Part shown: positions 7,963 to 17,068 of the stretch, piece after piece | Position numbering within the stretch: position 1 is the stretch's first letter | How the letters are laid out: each line of letters starts with the position of its first letter | Assembly: GCA_965232615.1 (NCBI GenBank) | Contig: OZ246985.1 | Span: 806,001-870,000 of the forward strand | Reading direction: 5' to 3' | Source: UBA2779 sp965232615 | GTDB taxonomy: Bacteria > Spirochaetota > Spirochaetia > DSM-2461 | Length of the DNA: 64,000 nt | Program-made: the position numbers and the translations under genes | The notes under the pieces: generated by a model | Databases searched by the model: none | Seen by the model: only the letters and a program-made list of their open reading frames with translations | What the model was told of the DNA's origin: nothing

Positions 7963-9306
7963 ATGAGTATTCAAATGAATTTAAGTGAGATTAGGCGAAG
8001 GTGTAGTTCTAAGCCCCTGGAGGGGGAATCGCTGGACAAATATTACTGCGAAACCGATGAGTCCCGGGATCCTCGGCAGAATACACGGCAGCGTTTGTGG
8101 AATACCCTGAATGAGGGTGAAGACCTTCGGCTACTCTTTAGCGGATATATAGGTTCCGGCAAGTCCACCGAACTCAACAAATTTCTATCCGAGCACAAGG
8201 ACGATTTTTTTACGGTAAAGTTTTCAGCCCAAACGGAAATGTTCCTGGTAAACATTTACGCCGAAGACCTGCTTCTGGTTATGGCGGAACAAACCCTGAA
8301 GGCATCAGTAGAGGCGGGACTGGCGGTGGATGAAGGGCTTCTGACCCCGGTTGAGAAATATTTTAGTACCGAAGAAATAAGGAAAACCAGCACATTTGAA
8401 GCCGGGGCGCATGCGGCAGTGGGTGCGGACACCGGTATTCTGGAGAGACTCGTCGGGCTGTTTGCTAGAATATCGGCCGAAGCGAAGTTCAATACCCGCG
8501 CTGAGCGAACGGCCATTGCCAGCCTGCGCAAACGTCCCTCCGACCTCTTAGCCCAGGTCAACATCCTCTTCGGTGCCGTCCGCAAAGCACTTGAACCGAA
8601 GAAGAAACGATTGCTCATCATTGTGGAAGACCTGGATAAGCTGGGCATTGCCCAGGCTCAAGATCTATTTGTGAACTACCATCTGTTGCTAACGGGGGTG
8701 GAATGCAATGTTGTCTACACCATCCCGATCTTCCTGTTTTACTCACCCGATGCCGATTCATTTCTGCCACAGTTCAATAGTGTTGTAAACCTGCGCATGA
8801 TCCAGACGATGACTCCGTCGGGCACGAAAACTGAAGGCTTTGGGGCGGTTAAAAGAATTGTTCAAGCCAGGCTGGGAGAGGGCATGGTATCAGATGAGGC
8901 ACTGGATTTGCTGGTGGAAAATACCGCCGGGGTACTGCGCCATGTCTTCGAGGTGCTCAGCACTGCGGCCAACACGGTGGATGCCTCCATCCCGCTTAAT
9001 AAGCAGGATATCCAATACGGCCTTGATCAGTTGACCCACAGCCTGCAGGCCCAGATAAATCTGCCGGGGGTACCCCTGGAAGACGGCCCGCGGTCGCGCG
9101 ACGAGCTTCTTGAACGATTGTCCAGGTATGCAAGGCTACAGGCCGAGGGAAAGAAGCCTCCACCGGATCCCGATCCGACTGCCCAGCTTTTGCTCAAATC
9201 CTGCGCCTTGGTGGAGTACAACGGGGAGGGCTGGTTCGGAGTCCACCCGCTGGCGAAACGCTACCTCGATCGACTGGATAAACTGTCCGGGGATTCCTCG
9301 AGGTGA
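7963..9306 (+). CDS. P-loop NTPase with C-terminal winged-helix-like region (STAND/AAA-like)
   Basis: The 447-residue protein has a Walker A motif at residues 61-69 (GYIGSGKST) and a Walker B at about 217-224 (LLIIVEDLDK). It has an NTPase helical region around 300-340 (VKRIVQARL...) and a C-terminal stretch (LLLKSCALVEYNGEGWFGVHPLA) that resembles the winged helix ending many regulatory ATPases. No signal peptide or membrane segment is visible. Its stop overlaps the GTG start of the next gene (GTGA at 9303-9306), so the two are probably translated as a coupled pair. The partner has TPR repeats, and the pair has the layout of NLR-like NTPase systems. The cellular trigger and effector are unknown. 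It sits between transposon remnants. Confidence 0.7.
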   Translation: MSIQMNLSEIRRRCSSKPLEGESLDKYYCETDESRDPRQNTRQRLWNTLNEGEDLRLLFSGYIGSGKSTELNKFLSEHKDDFFTVKFSAQTEMFLVNIYAEDLLLVMAEQTLKASVEAGLAVDEGLLTPVEKYFSTEEIRKTSTFEAGAHAAVGADTGILERLVGLFARISAEAKFNTRAERTAIASLRKRPSDLLAQVNILFGAVRKALEPKKKRLLIIVEDLDKLGIAQAQDLFVNYHLLLTGVECNVVYTIPIFLFYSPDADSFLPQFNSVVNLRMIQTMTPSGTKTEGFGAVKRIVQARLGEGMVSDEALDLLVENTAGVLRHVFEVLSTAANTVDASIPLNKQDIQYGLDQLTHSLQAQINLPGVPLEDGPRSRDELLERLSRYARLQAEGKKPPPDPDPTAQLLLKSCALVEYNGEGWFGVHPLAKRYLDRLDKLSGDSSR

Positions 9307-10789
9307 CTGCCGGGTATTGGGGTGCCCTACGCAATGCCGTGGATCAGAGGGTGTCTGCGCTGAGTGCCGTAGAGATAGACACCGACTATGGCGCCCGTCA
9401 AGTCATAGATTCGCTAATTACCGAATTGGGAGGCAGACCCACGCCCTGGTGGAGATGAAAAGTAAATCCGAAGGGGACGCCCCGCGACTTTTTGAGCAAG
9501 CCAAAGAGGCCTGTACCGATTGGCCCGCCGAACAAGGGGTGCTGTTCATCCTTGAATTGCCGGATCATGGTTCCATGGGAGACCTTATTGAGCAGCGGAC
9601 GGCCTTCTGGAGCGCCATGAACCTGCAGCGCGAGCATTGGGGCAGTCTTGCCTGCCATGTCATTTTCTTTCTATACACTGGAAAACAGGGCGGTTTCAGG
9701 ATGTTCCTTACCGTGGCGGATCATCTGGCAAGCTGGACCCCGCTGAAATTCCATCTCCCCGAACCGAGAGCCGATAGGGCGGGCTTGCCTCAATCGGATA
9801 TGCCCGCCTCCTTTTCCGGTACTCTGTCGCCCAAGGTAGCCCGAAGCAGACTGGAATCCCTGGGGAAGGAACTTGAAGTCGAGCATGCCGCAGGCCGCTT
9901 GAATCCTCCAAACCTGACACGCCGTTATTACATACCGATGTTAGAAGCAGCCTTATCCACAGGAGACCTCAACCGTGCTCAGGCACTGAGGGCAAGAGTG
10001 GGAGACAACAGCGATCAAACAGTCCTGGACAGCGATCTGCCTAGATGGTGGAATGCGGTGATAGATTTGGACCTTAGACTGTGGCAACTTGATGCAGCCA
10101 GGAAAACAGCCGAAACCATGCTGGCTAGATCCGTTGAGAACACGGCCATGCAGGCCAATGCGATGAAATGGCTGGGTAGAATCGCCGCTGAACAGCGGGA
10201 TTTCCCCACGGCGGAGGGCTGGTACAGGAAATCCCTGGCGATAGAAGAAAAACAGGGCAACGAGCACGGTGCGGCCTTTACCTACCACCATTTGGGCATA
10301 ATCGCCCAGGAGCAACGGGATTTCACCACGGCGGAGGGCTGGTACAGGAAATCCCTGGCCATAAAAGAAGAACAGGACGACGAGCACGGTGCGGCATCGA
10401 CCTACCACCAGTTGGGCATGCTCGCCCAGTTGGGCATGCTCGCCCAGGCGCAGCGGGATTTCACCACGGCGGAGGACTGGTACAGGAAAGCCCTAGCCAT
10501 AAAAGAAAAACAAGGCAATGAGCACGGTACTGCGTTGACCCTTTCCCAACCAGGTCTTCTGAATAGAGGGATGGGCAACTTGGAGCAGTCCGGGGAATAC
10601 CTGTTAATGGGAGCCCGGAAGTTTACCGCAACCGAGGATGCCCCCATGGCTGGTGTTGCCATTAAGGAGTACCTGCAAACCCTAGCGCAATCACCCGCGG
10701 ATGTTCAGGCGGAACTACGGCGGCTCTGCCGGGAATACGGTTTGGAGGAACTCGTAGAATTGGCTAAAAAAGGTACTAAGGAATACTGA
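9303..10789 (+). CDS. TPR-repeat partner of the NTPase, reading frame broken near 9430
   Basis: A GTG overlapping the upstream stop opens a frame that reads GYWGALRNAVDQRV...VIDSLITELGG and then meets a stop at about 9456. The long second frame takes over at RQTHALVEMKSKSEG and runs to 10789. A one-base loss (or two-base gain) near 9425-9440 would explain this, so the gene is either a pseudogene, uses frameshifting, or carries a sequence error. The middle (LFILELPDHG...FWSAMNLQREHW) resembles the domain that often precedes TPRs in STAND-type systems. From about 10150 there are at least three TPR units built on AEGWYRKSLAIEEKQG, with an 18-bp duplication (LGMLAQ twice) near 10420-10455. If translation restarts at ATG 9450-9456 the TPR part could still be made. 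Confidence 0.6.
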
Positions 10790-10802
10790 ATGATAATGAT
10801 AA

Positions 10803-10847
10803 ATGATAGGAAAAATAATCGAAGAGGGCAAGGTTGGAACCGGAAAA
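10803..10847. repeat. 45-bp direct repeat, left copy
   Basis: The 45 bases containing ATAATCGAAGAGGGCAAGG and GGAACCGGAAAA recur at 11985-12029 with three mismatches in the same orientation. The two copies bracket the IS91-family remnant and the AT-rich segment, 1.18 kb apart. It may be an end sequence of that element. Confidence 0.85.
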
Positions 10848-10995
10848 CACCGCTCTTCCGTATCGGGACAGCGTGATTTATATGGCACTGCATGAAAAAC
10901 ATGGGCGATACGAGGTGCATTATACACAAAAACGACGCAAAAAGAGCGTAAAAAAGCGTAGTTTGACGATAGCGTGGAAGCGAGAAAGTGAAAAA

Positions 10996-11630
10996 TCAGT
11001 TTAGCGATGCTGGATCCAACCCCGGGGGAGGCCGTCCTTGTTTTACAAGATGCCTGAAAATGCGGTCTATTTCTGCTGGTTGCTGAATGATAGCTATTAC
11101 CTTCATTTCCGATCCGCATTTTGGGCAAATTGCTCGGTAAGCAGCTTCTTATCGGTGAAGAACTCCAGGACAGTGCGTCTGAAGTATTCGGTCATTTTCT
11201 CGAGACCTGAAAAGGGAAGGTATACAAAAGTACCATCATCATTAAAAACCACCCTCAAGCAGAATGGCATGAAAATGGGAATCCCACCGGAGCATATCCC
11301 CAAAAGTCTGGTGGGTTATGACCATACCCGTGCTTATTTCTTTACCGGAAACTTCCCTGTAGAAATCGCTTATCATGGAGAATATCATCTTTTTAGATTT
11401 CTGCGAAAAGCTTTCTGTCGTAGCGGAAGAATACCCGCAGGGCCTTCGGAAAGGTGAAGACGAACTGTCGATGTGGAAGACGCAGCAGGACTTCCTCATT
11501 GAGGTTTTTGGCAAAGAGGAGCGTTCTTTTCTGGCTGCAGGAGGGACACAGATAAAACCCCTTGCAGGAGAAAGGGCGGAAGTAGTCGTGACCGCAGTCC
11601 GGATTGCTGCAGCAGATGTGGGCTATACCT
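10996..11630 (-). pseudogene. IS91-family (Y2-type) transposase remnant
   Basis: Reading the minus strand from 11630, a zinc-finger start (CSNPDCGHDYFRPFSC...CPSC) is followed by LRLPHRQFVFTFPKALRVFF, then after a frameshift by the block GMVITHQTFGDMLRWDSHFH, which is characteristic of IS91 transposases. A second frameshift near 11300 leads to DDGTFVYLPFSGLEKMTEYF. A third frame holds a second zinc finger and the usual tail (CPKCGSEMKVIAII ... RPPPGLDPASLN, stop at 10996-10998). Sequence between EQF and CPKCG is deleted, removing the region that would hold the catalytic tyrosines. At least three lesions are present, so the gene is dead. Confidence 0.8.
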
Positions 11631-11635
11631 TAAAT

Positions 11636-11935
11636 TCACCGCCGTTGTCGCATGTATTTCATTATTTTTTCATAAATGAAGTTTGAGAGAAAATAACCAC
11701 TAAAAAAAATGAAAGTAATAATTATTATCAAAATTATAACTCCAAAAAAACCATAACCCCATGAAGCTGTGAAAAGGGAACCAACAAATCCTGATATAGG
11801 ATTAAAAGTTCTTTTATTAAAAGGAGAAGCTCTAAAATCTACATAACCGAACAATAGAGTTAAGAGTAATAGTCCAAAACTAGAACCCAATATAATATTA
11901 AACTTTTTTGTTAAATATTTTTTAATTCCATACAC
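11636..11935 (-). CDS. hypothetical membrane protein, possibly a truncated fragment
   Basis: The 99-residue frame begins MYGIKKYLTKKF and has two clear hydrophobic segments, about residues 14-30 and 58-82. It lies in a markedly AT-rich stretch unlike its surroundings. The spacing of the helices and the intervening NPISGFVGSLFTASWG faintly recall the N-terminal membrane region of FtsK-type translocases, but this is weak. Its last codons run into the start of the IS91 remnant, so it could be a gene cut by that element. I do not assign a function. Confidence 0.35.
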   Translation of the reverse strand: MYGIKKYLTKKFNIILGSSFGLLLLTLLFGYVDFRASPFNKRTFNPISGFVGSLFTASWGYGFFGVIILIIIITFIFFSGYFLSNFIYEKIMKYMRQRR

Positions 11936-12321
11936 ATTTTATTTACCCTATTTTTTATAAATATATCTTTTTCAAATTAATTTTATGATAGGGGAAATAA
12001 TCGAAGAGGGCAAGGCTGGAACCGGAAAAATTGGAAAAATCAAAGAGCCCCGGTTTGACCCAGAGCCCCTTGGTACGGCTAATCGGCGGTTATTGTCATG
12101 AATAATATAGTTCTTTGTCATTTCCGTTTGTTGTAAACTCTTCCATAGAGCATCTCCTTTCTGTTTGGCTTTATCACCAATTATATTACAGAAGGATTTG
12201 CTCTTTTTTTTACCCCATCCACAACTTTTGATTATATCTCCTGTGTAAGACTACAATGAGCTATCATTCTATCGGCCTTCAGCTTGTCAAAACACCAGTG
12301 TTGAATACAATAGATCGAATC
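11936..12321. other. intergenic segment with the right 45-bp repeat copy
   Basis: The first 50 bases are very AT-rich, followed by the direct repeat at 11985-12029. The remainder (12030-12240) has no convincing gene. On the minus strand a short stretch (IIGDKAKQKGDALWKSL) vaguely recalls an IS1-type transposase, but it is too short to call. Confidence 0.4.
11985..12029. repeat. 45-bp direct repeat, right copy
   Basis: This matches 10803-10847 at 42 of 45 positions in direct orientation. See the left copy. Confidence 0.85.
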
Positions 12322-12969
12322 ATGAATCAACAACTGGATAGACAAACTTCTCTGAGCCAGATATTGGACCGTCTTCATGCCGAATTTCCCGATCGGAAAC
12401 CATTACTCAGTTATAAAAATGCTTTTCAGCTACTCATCGCTGTGGCCCTGTCGGCTCAAACCACCGATGCGGCTGTTGAAAAAGTTACTCCAGAACTGTT
12501 TGGTCAATGGGCTACCCCGGCCAGCCTTGCCAACGCCGACAGGAAAAAACTGGAAGACATGATTCATCCCCTTGGTTTCTACCGCCAGAAGGCAAAAAAT
12601 CTTATGGCAGCCGCAAGACTTCTGGTAGATAAATACAACTCGGAAGTCCCGAAAGAGATGGAAGAACTCACCGAACTCCCCGGCATAGGACGGAAAAGTG
12701 CCAATGTTATTCGCTGTCATATATGGAATCTTCCAGGCATCATTGTGGACACGCATTTTGGACGAGTCTGCCGCCGGCTTGGTCTGACCCGTCATACCGA
12801 CCCTGTCAAGGTGGAACGGGAACTTTCCAGTATTATTCCTGTTGAACGGCAAATGGAATTCTCCATGACCGCCAATTACCATGGCCGGAAATACTGCATG
12901 TCCCGCAAGCCGGACTGCACAATCTGCCCGCTCAATGATCTTTGTGAGTTCAGACAGCTGGACTCTTAA
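12322..12969 (+). CDS. nth: endonuclease III (DNA glycosylase/AP lyase)
   Basis: This base-excision repair enzyme removes oxidised pyrimidines and cleaves the abasic site. The helix-hairpin-helix LPGIGRKSANVI carries the catalytic lysine, and VDTHFGRVCRRLGL carries the catalytic aspartate. The four cysteines of the C-terminal [4Fe-4S] cluster are present with C-X6-C-X2-C-X5-C spacing (CMSRKPDCTICPLNDLC). I chose the ATG at 12322 because it gives 215 residues, close to the family norm; an ATG at 12256 would add 22 residues with no homology. It converges on the next gene, the two stops overlapping by four bases. Confidence 0.93.
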   Translation: MNQQLDRQTSLSQILDRLHAEFPDRKPLLSYKNAFQLLIAVALSAQTTDAAVEKVTPELFGQWATPASLANADRKKLEDMIHPLGFYRQKAKNLMAAARLLVDKYNSEVPKEMEELTELPGIGRKSANVIRCHIWNLPGIIVDTHFGRVCRRLGLTRHTDPVKVERELSSIIPVERQMEFSMTANYHGRKYCMSRKPDCTICPLNDLCEFRQLDS

Positions 12970-13721
12970 TCAGCGCCATGCAGTAGAATCACAGGCACAT
13001 TTCTTTCATTGATCCAAACTTCAGCAACAGTTCCGTCAGATGGTCGTATGAACTGGTGTAATCCATTCACCATGGATCCGATCCATTCTGAATCATCGAC
13101 AATGAGGGGGGGATCTGGAGGATAGGAGGAATACCAGATTCCTGCTGGTAGAGGAAGGCTGATGTCCATGGATTCCTGTAGTGTTATGCTATACACCCAG
13201 AGAGATTTGTCTCGAATATCTGCAGCCAGTTTTTGCCTGTCAAGTTTCCATGGCTGAGCATGGCTTCTCGCTGATATCGTATCTCTGAAGCGGTCAATGT
13301 TGAGCCTCCGCATATTCATTCCGCCCTGGGCAAGCTCTAACAGGAACTCCGCTGCAAAGCCATCCAGCCAATTTAGTTCAATTTTTTCATGGACATGGGC
13401 AGTTCCCTGTACGAAACCTGCCGGTTTACAGTGCCAGAACTGGAAATTGTCAGAAAAATGCGGCCATGCAGCCACAATGAGAGGAATTTCCCGAGGAATG
13501 GAGAGTGATAATTCTTCATTCCCACTCACCTGTGAACTCTTTACTTTACCGGATTCAGTAAGCCAATGAATTGTCCATGAAGTCTGTTTTGATAGTTCTG
13601 ATGCAGCAGGACACTCCTCTGGCCATTTAACCGGAATATCATCGCTGAAGGAGAACAGAGCACAGGTGGAAAACAGAATGGAGAATACCCCAATGATTGA
13701 TAATACCTGCTTCAATGTCAT
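12966..13721 (-). CDS. hypothetical exported protein with N-terminal signal sequence
   Basis: I do not recognise the family. The start MTLKQVLSIIGVFSILFSTC begins a typical signal peptide, and the cysteine followed by ALFSF could be a divergent lipobox. The mature part of about 225 residues is rich in Trp and Pro (PPDPPLIVDDSEWIGS, RPSDGTVAEVWINERN). The open frame extends 59 codons upstream, but that extension is translated from the repeat element at 13758-13935 and is not part of the gene. The C-terminus ends within the stop codon of nth. A periplasmic or surface location is likely. Confidence 0.7.
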   Translation of the reverse strand: MTLKQVLSIIGVFSILFSTCALFSFSDDIPVKWPEECPAASELSKQTSWTIHWLTESGKVKSSQVSGNEELSLSIPREIPLIVAAWPHFSDNFQFWHCKPAGFVQGTAHVHEKIELNWLDGFAAEFLLELAQGGMNMRRLNIDRFRDTISARSHAQPWKLDRQKLAADIRDKSLWVYSITLQESMDISLPLPAGIWYSSYPPDPPLIVDDSEWIGSMVNGLHQFIRPSDGTVAEVWINERNVPVILLHGAD

Positions 13722-13757
13722 ACTGTTTATAACTGCTTCAAACCGTAGAATAGTTGA

Positions 13758-13935
13758 GGGACCTCTAAAAAACCCATTGAGTTCTTGACTCGACCTGCCT
13801 GCCGCACAGGGCACGGCGCAGGCAGGCCGCCTTGCATCAAGAAAAAATTCAAGCAGGTGCGTACCGCAGGAGCAAAGCTCCGAGGAACGCACCGCCATTT
13901 CGTCAATTTCCTAAAGCTGTTTTTTAGAGGTACCC
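13758..13935. mobile_element. short non-autonomous element, copy A (178 bp, TSD TTGA)
   Basis: The element starts GGGACCTCTAAAAAACCC and ends CTGTTTTTTAGAGGTACCC, forming imperfect terminal inverted repeats. It is flanked by TTGA on both sides (13754-13757 and 13936-13939). Inside is a hairpin GGAGCAAAGCTCC in a GC-rich block. It fills most of the gap between the exported-protein gene and aroA. Confidence 0.85.
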
Positions 13936-14024
13936 TTGAGAAATTGGATAGTTTTCCATCAGAAGATTTCAGAGTCCCCTTATTCAGACTTGACCTCGCC
14001 TCCAGATCTTCCTAGTCTCAATGA

Positions 14025-15320
14025 ATGGTAAAGTCCATTATCGGCAGGCAGCCTGGACAGAATCCCCCCATTGCATCCGGCAGAATAACAATACCGGCAT
14101 CGAAATCACATACAATCAGAGCATTGCTGATTGCTGCATTTGCAGAAGGAGAAAGCCGCCTGCAAAAACCATTGCACTGCAGTGATACATTGAGCTGCCG
14201 TGAGGCTATTGAGACTCTTGGTGCAGAAGTAAGAGAGGAGGGAGAAGACTGGTTTGTCCGGGGCTTCGGCAGTAGGCCGAAAACTGTCCATCCTCACATA
14301 GATGTCGGGAACTCGGGTACGACACTCTACCTGACAGCGGCTTTGGCTGCCTTGTCGGAAACCAGAATCAGTTTTGATGGGGATCATCAGATCCGCAGAC
14401 GCTCAGCCGCACCCCTTCTGGATGCCTTGAGAAATCTGGGGGCTGATATTGACTCGGAGCAGGCAGGCTGTGCCCCATTTTCAGTTACAGGTCCCCTGTC
14501 GCCTGGCAACACAGAAGTTGATTGTCCAGTCAGTCAATATCTGTCCGGTCTCCTTCTGGCGGCTCCCCTGATTCAGACTCCTGATAGAAACGAGTCTACT
14601 CACATCAAGGTCAGCAGTCTTAACGAAGCTCCCTATGTGGACATAACACTGGACTGGCTTGATTTTCAGGGGATTGAGTATAAAAGACAGGATTGGGCAT
14701 GGTTTCAGATACCTGCAGGTCAGCAGTATCGAAGCTTTGACAGAATAATTCCTGGAGACTGGTCGTCGGCGACCTTTTTTCTTGCCGCTGCGGCGATCAG
14801 TGGAGGTACACTCATCCTGGACGGCGTTGATGTGCATGACTCTCAGGGAGACAGGGCTGTTCTGGATATGTTAAAATCGATGGGATGTGAATGGGAAGAA
14901 GTTCAAGGTGGTGTGATGCTGAAAGGTCAACCCCTCACGGGATGTACGATTGACCTGAACTCGACTCCGGATGCCCTGCCGGCCATGGCCGTTACAGCCT
15001 TATTCGCAAAAGGGGAAACCCGGCTGATCAATGTTCCCCAGGCTCGTATGAAGGAAACCGACCGCATTGCCATTATGACAACCGAACTGCGCAAACTTGG
15101 TATAGCAGTCGAAGAACTTGCCGATGGGATGGTTATTCAAGGGACTCGAAATCCATCCTTTGCATCCTGTGTGTTAAATGGACATGGGGATCACAGAGTT
15201 GTAATGGCTCTGGCCCTTGCGTCTTCTGGATGTGTTGGAGACTTATTGATTGAAGGGGCAGAAGCTGTGAATGCTACTTTCCCGGATTTTTTCAGCCTGA
15301 TGGAACAGGCACTGGAGTAG
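14025..15320 (+). CDS. aroA: 3-phosphoshikimate 1-carboxyvinyltransferase (EPSP synthase)
   Basis: This enzyme transfers enolpyruvyl from PEP to shikimate-3-phosphate, the sixth step of the shikimate pathway. The N-terminal SKSHTIRALLIA (residues 27-38) provides the conserved Lys, and DVGNSGTTLYL matches the family's LxxGNxGTxxR region, although the usual Arg is Tyr-Leu here. Also present are a QYLSGLLLAAPL stretch, RMKETDRIAIM, and the C-terminal GDHRVVMALALAS signature. At 431 residues it is full length. The gene is not in an aro operon; the fused aroF-pheA lies at 21468 and aroB at 28762. A hypothetical exported-protein gene follows almost at once and may be cotranscribed. Confidence 0.93.
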   Translation: MVKSIIGRQPGQNPPIASGRITIPASKSHTIRALLIAAFAEGESRLQKPLHCSDTLSCREAIETLGAEVREEGEDWFVRGFGSRPKTVHPHIDVGNSGTTLYLTAALAALSETRISFDGDHQIRRRSAAPLLDALRNLGADIDSEQAGCAPFSVTGPLSPGNTEVDCPVSQYLSGLLLAAPLIQTPDRNESTHIKVSSLNEAPYVDITLDWLDFQGIEYKRQDWAWFQIPAGQQYRSFDRIIPGDWSSATFFLAAAAISGGTLILDGVDVHDSQGDRAVLDMLKSMGCEWEEVQGGVMLKGQPLTGCTIDLNSTPDALPAMAVTALFAKGETRLINVPQARMKETDRIAIMTTELRKLGIAVEELADGMVIQGTRNPSFASCVLNGHGDHRVVMALALASSGCVGDLLIEGAEAVNATFPDFFSLMEQALE

Positions 15321-15321
15321 T

Positions 15322-16137
15322 ATTCTGCGGAAGTGCATAGCGTTGCTCATACTGCTGGCAGGAATGATGCTCAGAGCTCAAGAGGCTCTCATGGATGTAC
15401 TCCCTTCCCTGACCGATGCGGATATAAGGACATTGCTGGAGAGGGGACAGCTGCTCCGTTTCCATGGAGAGGGGGTCTCCCCCAACCTGCTTCCAGACAC
15501 TCAGCTCTCGGCCAGTATTGCAAGGCAACTGAGTAGAGGTGATCTGAACCTGGGAATAGAAGGACTTTTTTACATCAATTCGGATGTGATGCCCCCCGGG
15601 TATACATCCCTCCCCTGGGAAGAAAGAACTCTGAGACTGTACAATATACTGCGGTCAGTCAGCACACTAACCGGTTTGGAGTACTACTCTGCATCCCGGA
15701 AAAAGATGCGTCTACTCTTTGAGGAATCCTGGGTGATTCCCCAATTAACTTCTCCCCGGACCTCCCTTCCCGATCCCCTGGTTCAAACTGTTCCTGCACA
15801 GGAAAGCATTTTCATTCACCAGAAGGATAAAAGCTTTGCGACACATGAATCCATCATCACATACCTTGCTTATGAGGGAGTATTCTCGGCTGCTATCATT
15901 AATCAAACGCCTCTGAGATACAAAGGACTTATCCGGGTTGTGGACCCGGGGAATATGCAAACCCACCTCATCATTATTCCTGTAGAAGAAGGCTTGCTCA
16001 TATATGGTACTATTTCAGCAAAAACAAAGGATGTGAAGTTGTTTCTCAGCAGGGCAGAAGCCTCGTTTACCAACAGAGTTATAGCTCTGACCGGATGGTA
16101 CAAGACACGCTTGCAGGAAGAATTCAATGGGCAATAG
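15322..16137 (+). CDS. hypothetical exported protein (DUF6675-like, spirochaetal)
   Basis: The product of about 270 residues has a signal peptide and no membrane segment after it. The best signal sequence (LRKCIALLILLAGMMLRAQE) needs a start at ATT 15322 or CTG 15325, right after aroA's stop; the first standard start codon is TTG at 15343, which gives a shorter hydrophobic run. A Shine-Dalgarno-like CTGGAG lies in the last codons of aroA. The sequence contains LPWEERTLRLYNILRSVSTLTGLEYYSASRKK and ends with a WYKTRLQEE segment. I believe it belongs to a family of spirochaetal secreted proteins labelled DUF6675, from memory. Function is unknown. The promoter is probably shared with aroA. Confidence 0.65.
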   Translation: MLRKCIALLILLAGMMLRAQEALMDVLPSLTDADIRTLLERGQLLRFHGEGVSPNLLPDTQLSASIARQLSRGDLNLGIEGLFYINSDVMPPGYTSLPWEERTLRLYNILRSVSTLTGLEYYSASRKKMRLLFEESWVIPQLTSPRTSLPDPLVQTVPAQESIFIHQKDKSFATHESIITYLAYEGVFSAAIINQTPLRYKGLIRVVDPGNMQTHLIIIPVEEGLLIYGTISAKTKDVKLFLSRAEASFTNRVIALTGWYKTRLQEEFNGQ

Positions 16138-16212
16138 TGTGCTGCATCATGAATGGACTGTTTGCTCCTCAGATCCATTGAAACTACTTCCATTTACTGC
16201 AATAATACTGGA

Positions 16213-16322
16213 GGATACCTCTAAAAAACAGCTTTAGGAAATTGACGAAAAGGCGGTGTGTTCCTCGGGCTACTCCCTGCGGTACACACCTGATTAAATT
16301 TTTTGTCGATACAAGGCGGCAA
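16213..16322. mobile_element. short non-autonomous element, copy B (partial)
   Basis: Homology to the repeat family runs from GGATACCTCTAAAAAACAGC through the GTGTGTTCCTCGGGC palindromic block and then decays near GATACAAGGCGG. The far end is missing and no target duplication can be seen. The rest of the gap 16138-16466 shows no gene. Confidence 0.7.
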
Positions 16323-16466
16323 ATGTTGGAATTTGAGAAGTTAGAATTTTCAAGATGGAAGCTTGTAATAGTTTTTTTGATATGATATAATCAATACTCA
16401 GATGAGTTACTGCCCATCAAACAAGCTTCCTAACACTAAGAAGTATTCTTTCAGGAGAGAATCATT

Positions 16467-17051
16467 TTGAATTTAACAATAACATTGCAAGAGAGAAATT
16501 CCCGAGGAGAACTCCTTCTGCGAACACTATTTGGATGGATTTACATCATGGTGCCTCATCTCTTTCTTCTAACTTTTATTTCGATATGGAACTCCATTTT
16601 GGATTTCGTAAAGTTCTGGGTTGTGTTGTTTACTGGCGTGATCCCCCAGAGTATTTATGAATTTCAGAAGAAACTATTTCGGTGGAAAATTCGCCTCATA
16701 GCTTCAGAATTGAATATGCGTGATGGTTATCCGGCCATTGGCATAGACGCAAATAACCCGGATGCCACTATAGAGTTTGAGAATCCGGAAAAGGTGAGCC
16801 GCAGCCTTGTGTTGATTAGAATCCTGTTCGGTACAATCTATGTTGGATTACCTCATTGGATTCTTTTGAGCATCATTGGAATTGCTGTCAATTTCGTCGC
16901 TTTTATTTCCTGGTGGGTTATTCTTTTTACGGGTGTATTTCCCTCGAATATGCATGATTTCCTGAAGTACTATATCCGATGGAGTATCAGAGTGGATCTC
17001 TACATGTCTTACTACTGTGATAACTACCCTCCATTCAATGGCCGTGAGTAG
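16467..17051 (+). CDS. DUF4389 domain membrane protein (tandem domains)
   Basis: The 194-residue protein contains two DUF4389-like halves. Each has the pattern of an arginine-led hydrophobic helix ending VPH or LPH, a second helix, then WxVxLFTGVxP and a final RW(K/S)IR segment. The halves run from about residues 16-80 and 112-180, separated by a soluble linker (NADATIEFENPEK type). Both ends should face the cytoplasm. The start is a TTG supported by CAGGAGAG eight bases upstream. It is the first gene of a three-gene run with a DUF4870 protein and an M48 protease. The domain's biochemical role is unknown. Confidence 0.8.
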   Translation: MNLTITLQERNSRGELLLRTLFGWIYIMVPHLFLLTFISIWNSILDFVKFWVVLFTGVIPQSIYEFQKKLFRWKIRLIASELNMRDGYPAIGIDANNPDATIEFENPEKVSRSLVLIRILFGTIYVGLPHWILLSIIGIAVNFVAFISWWVILFTGVFPSNMHDFLKYYIRWSIRVDLYMSYYCDNYPPFNGRE

Positions 17052-17068
17052 CCAACAGAGTGCCAACC

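Noticed and set aside
13785..14015. Small protein frames translated from the repeat family (also near 18475-18741, 44592-44900 and 55614-55898).
   Set aside because: They are readings of the element's palindromic blocks (RTAGAKLRGTHRHFVNFLKL type) in several frames and both strands, with no start signals.
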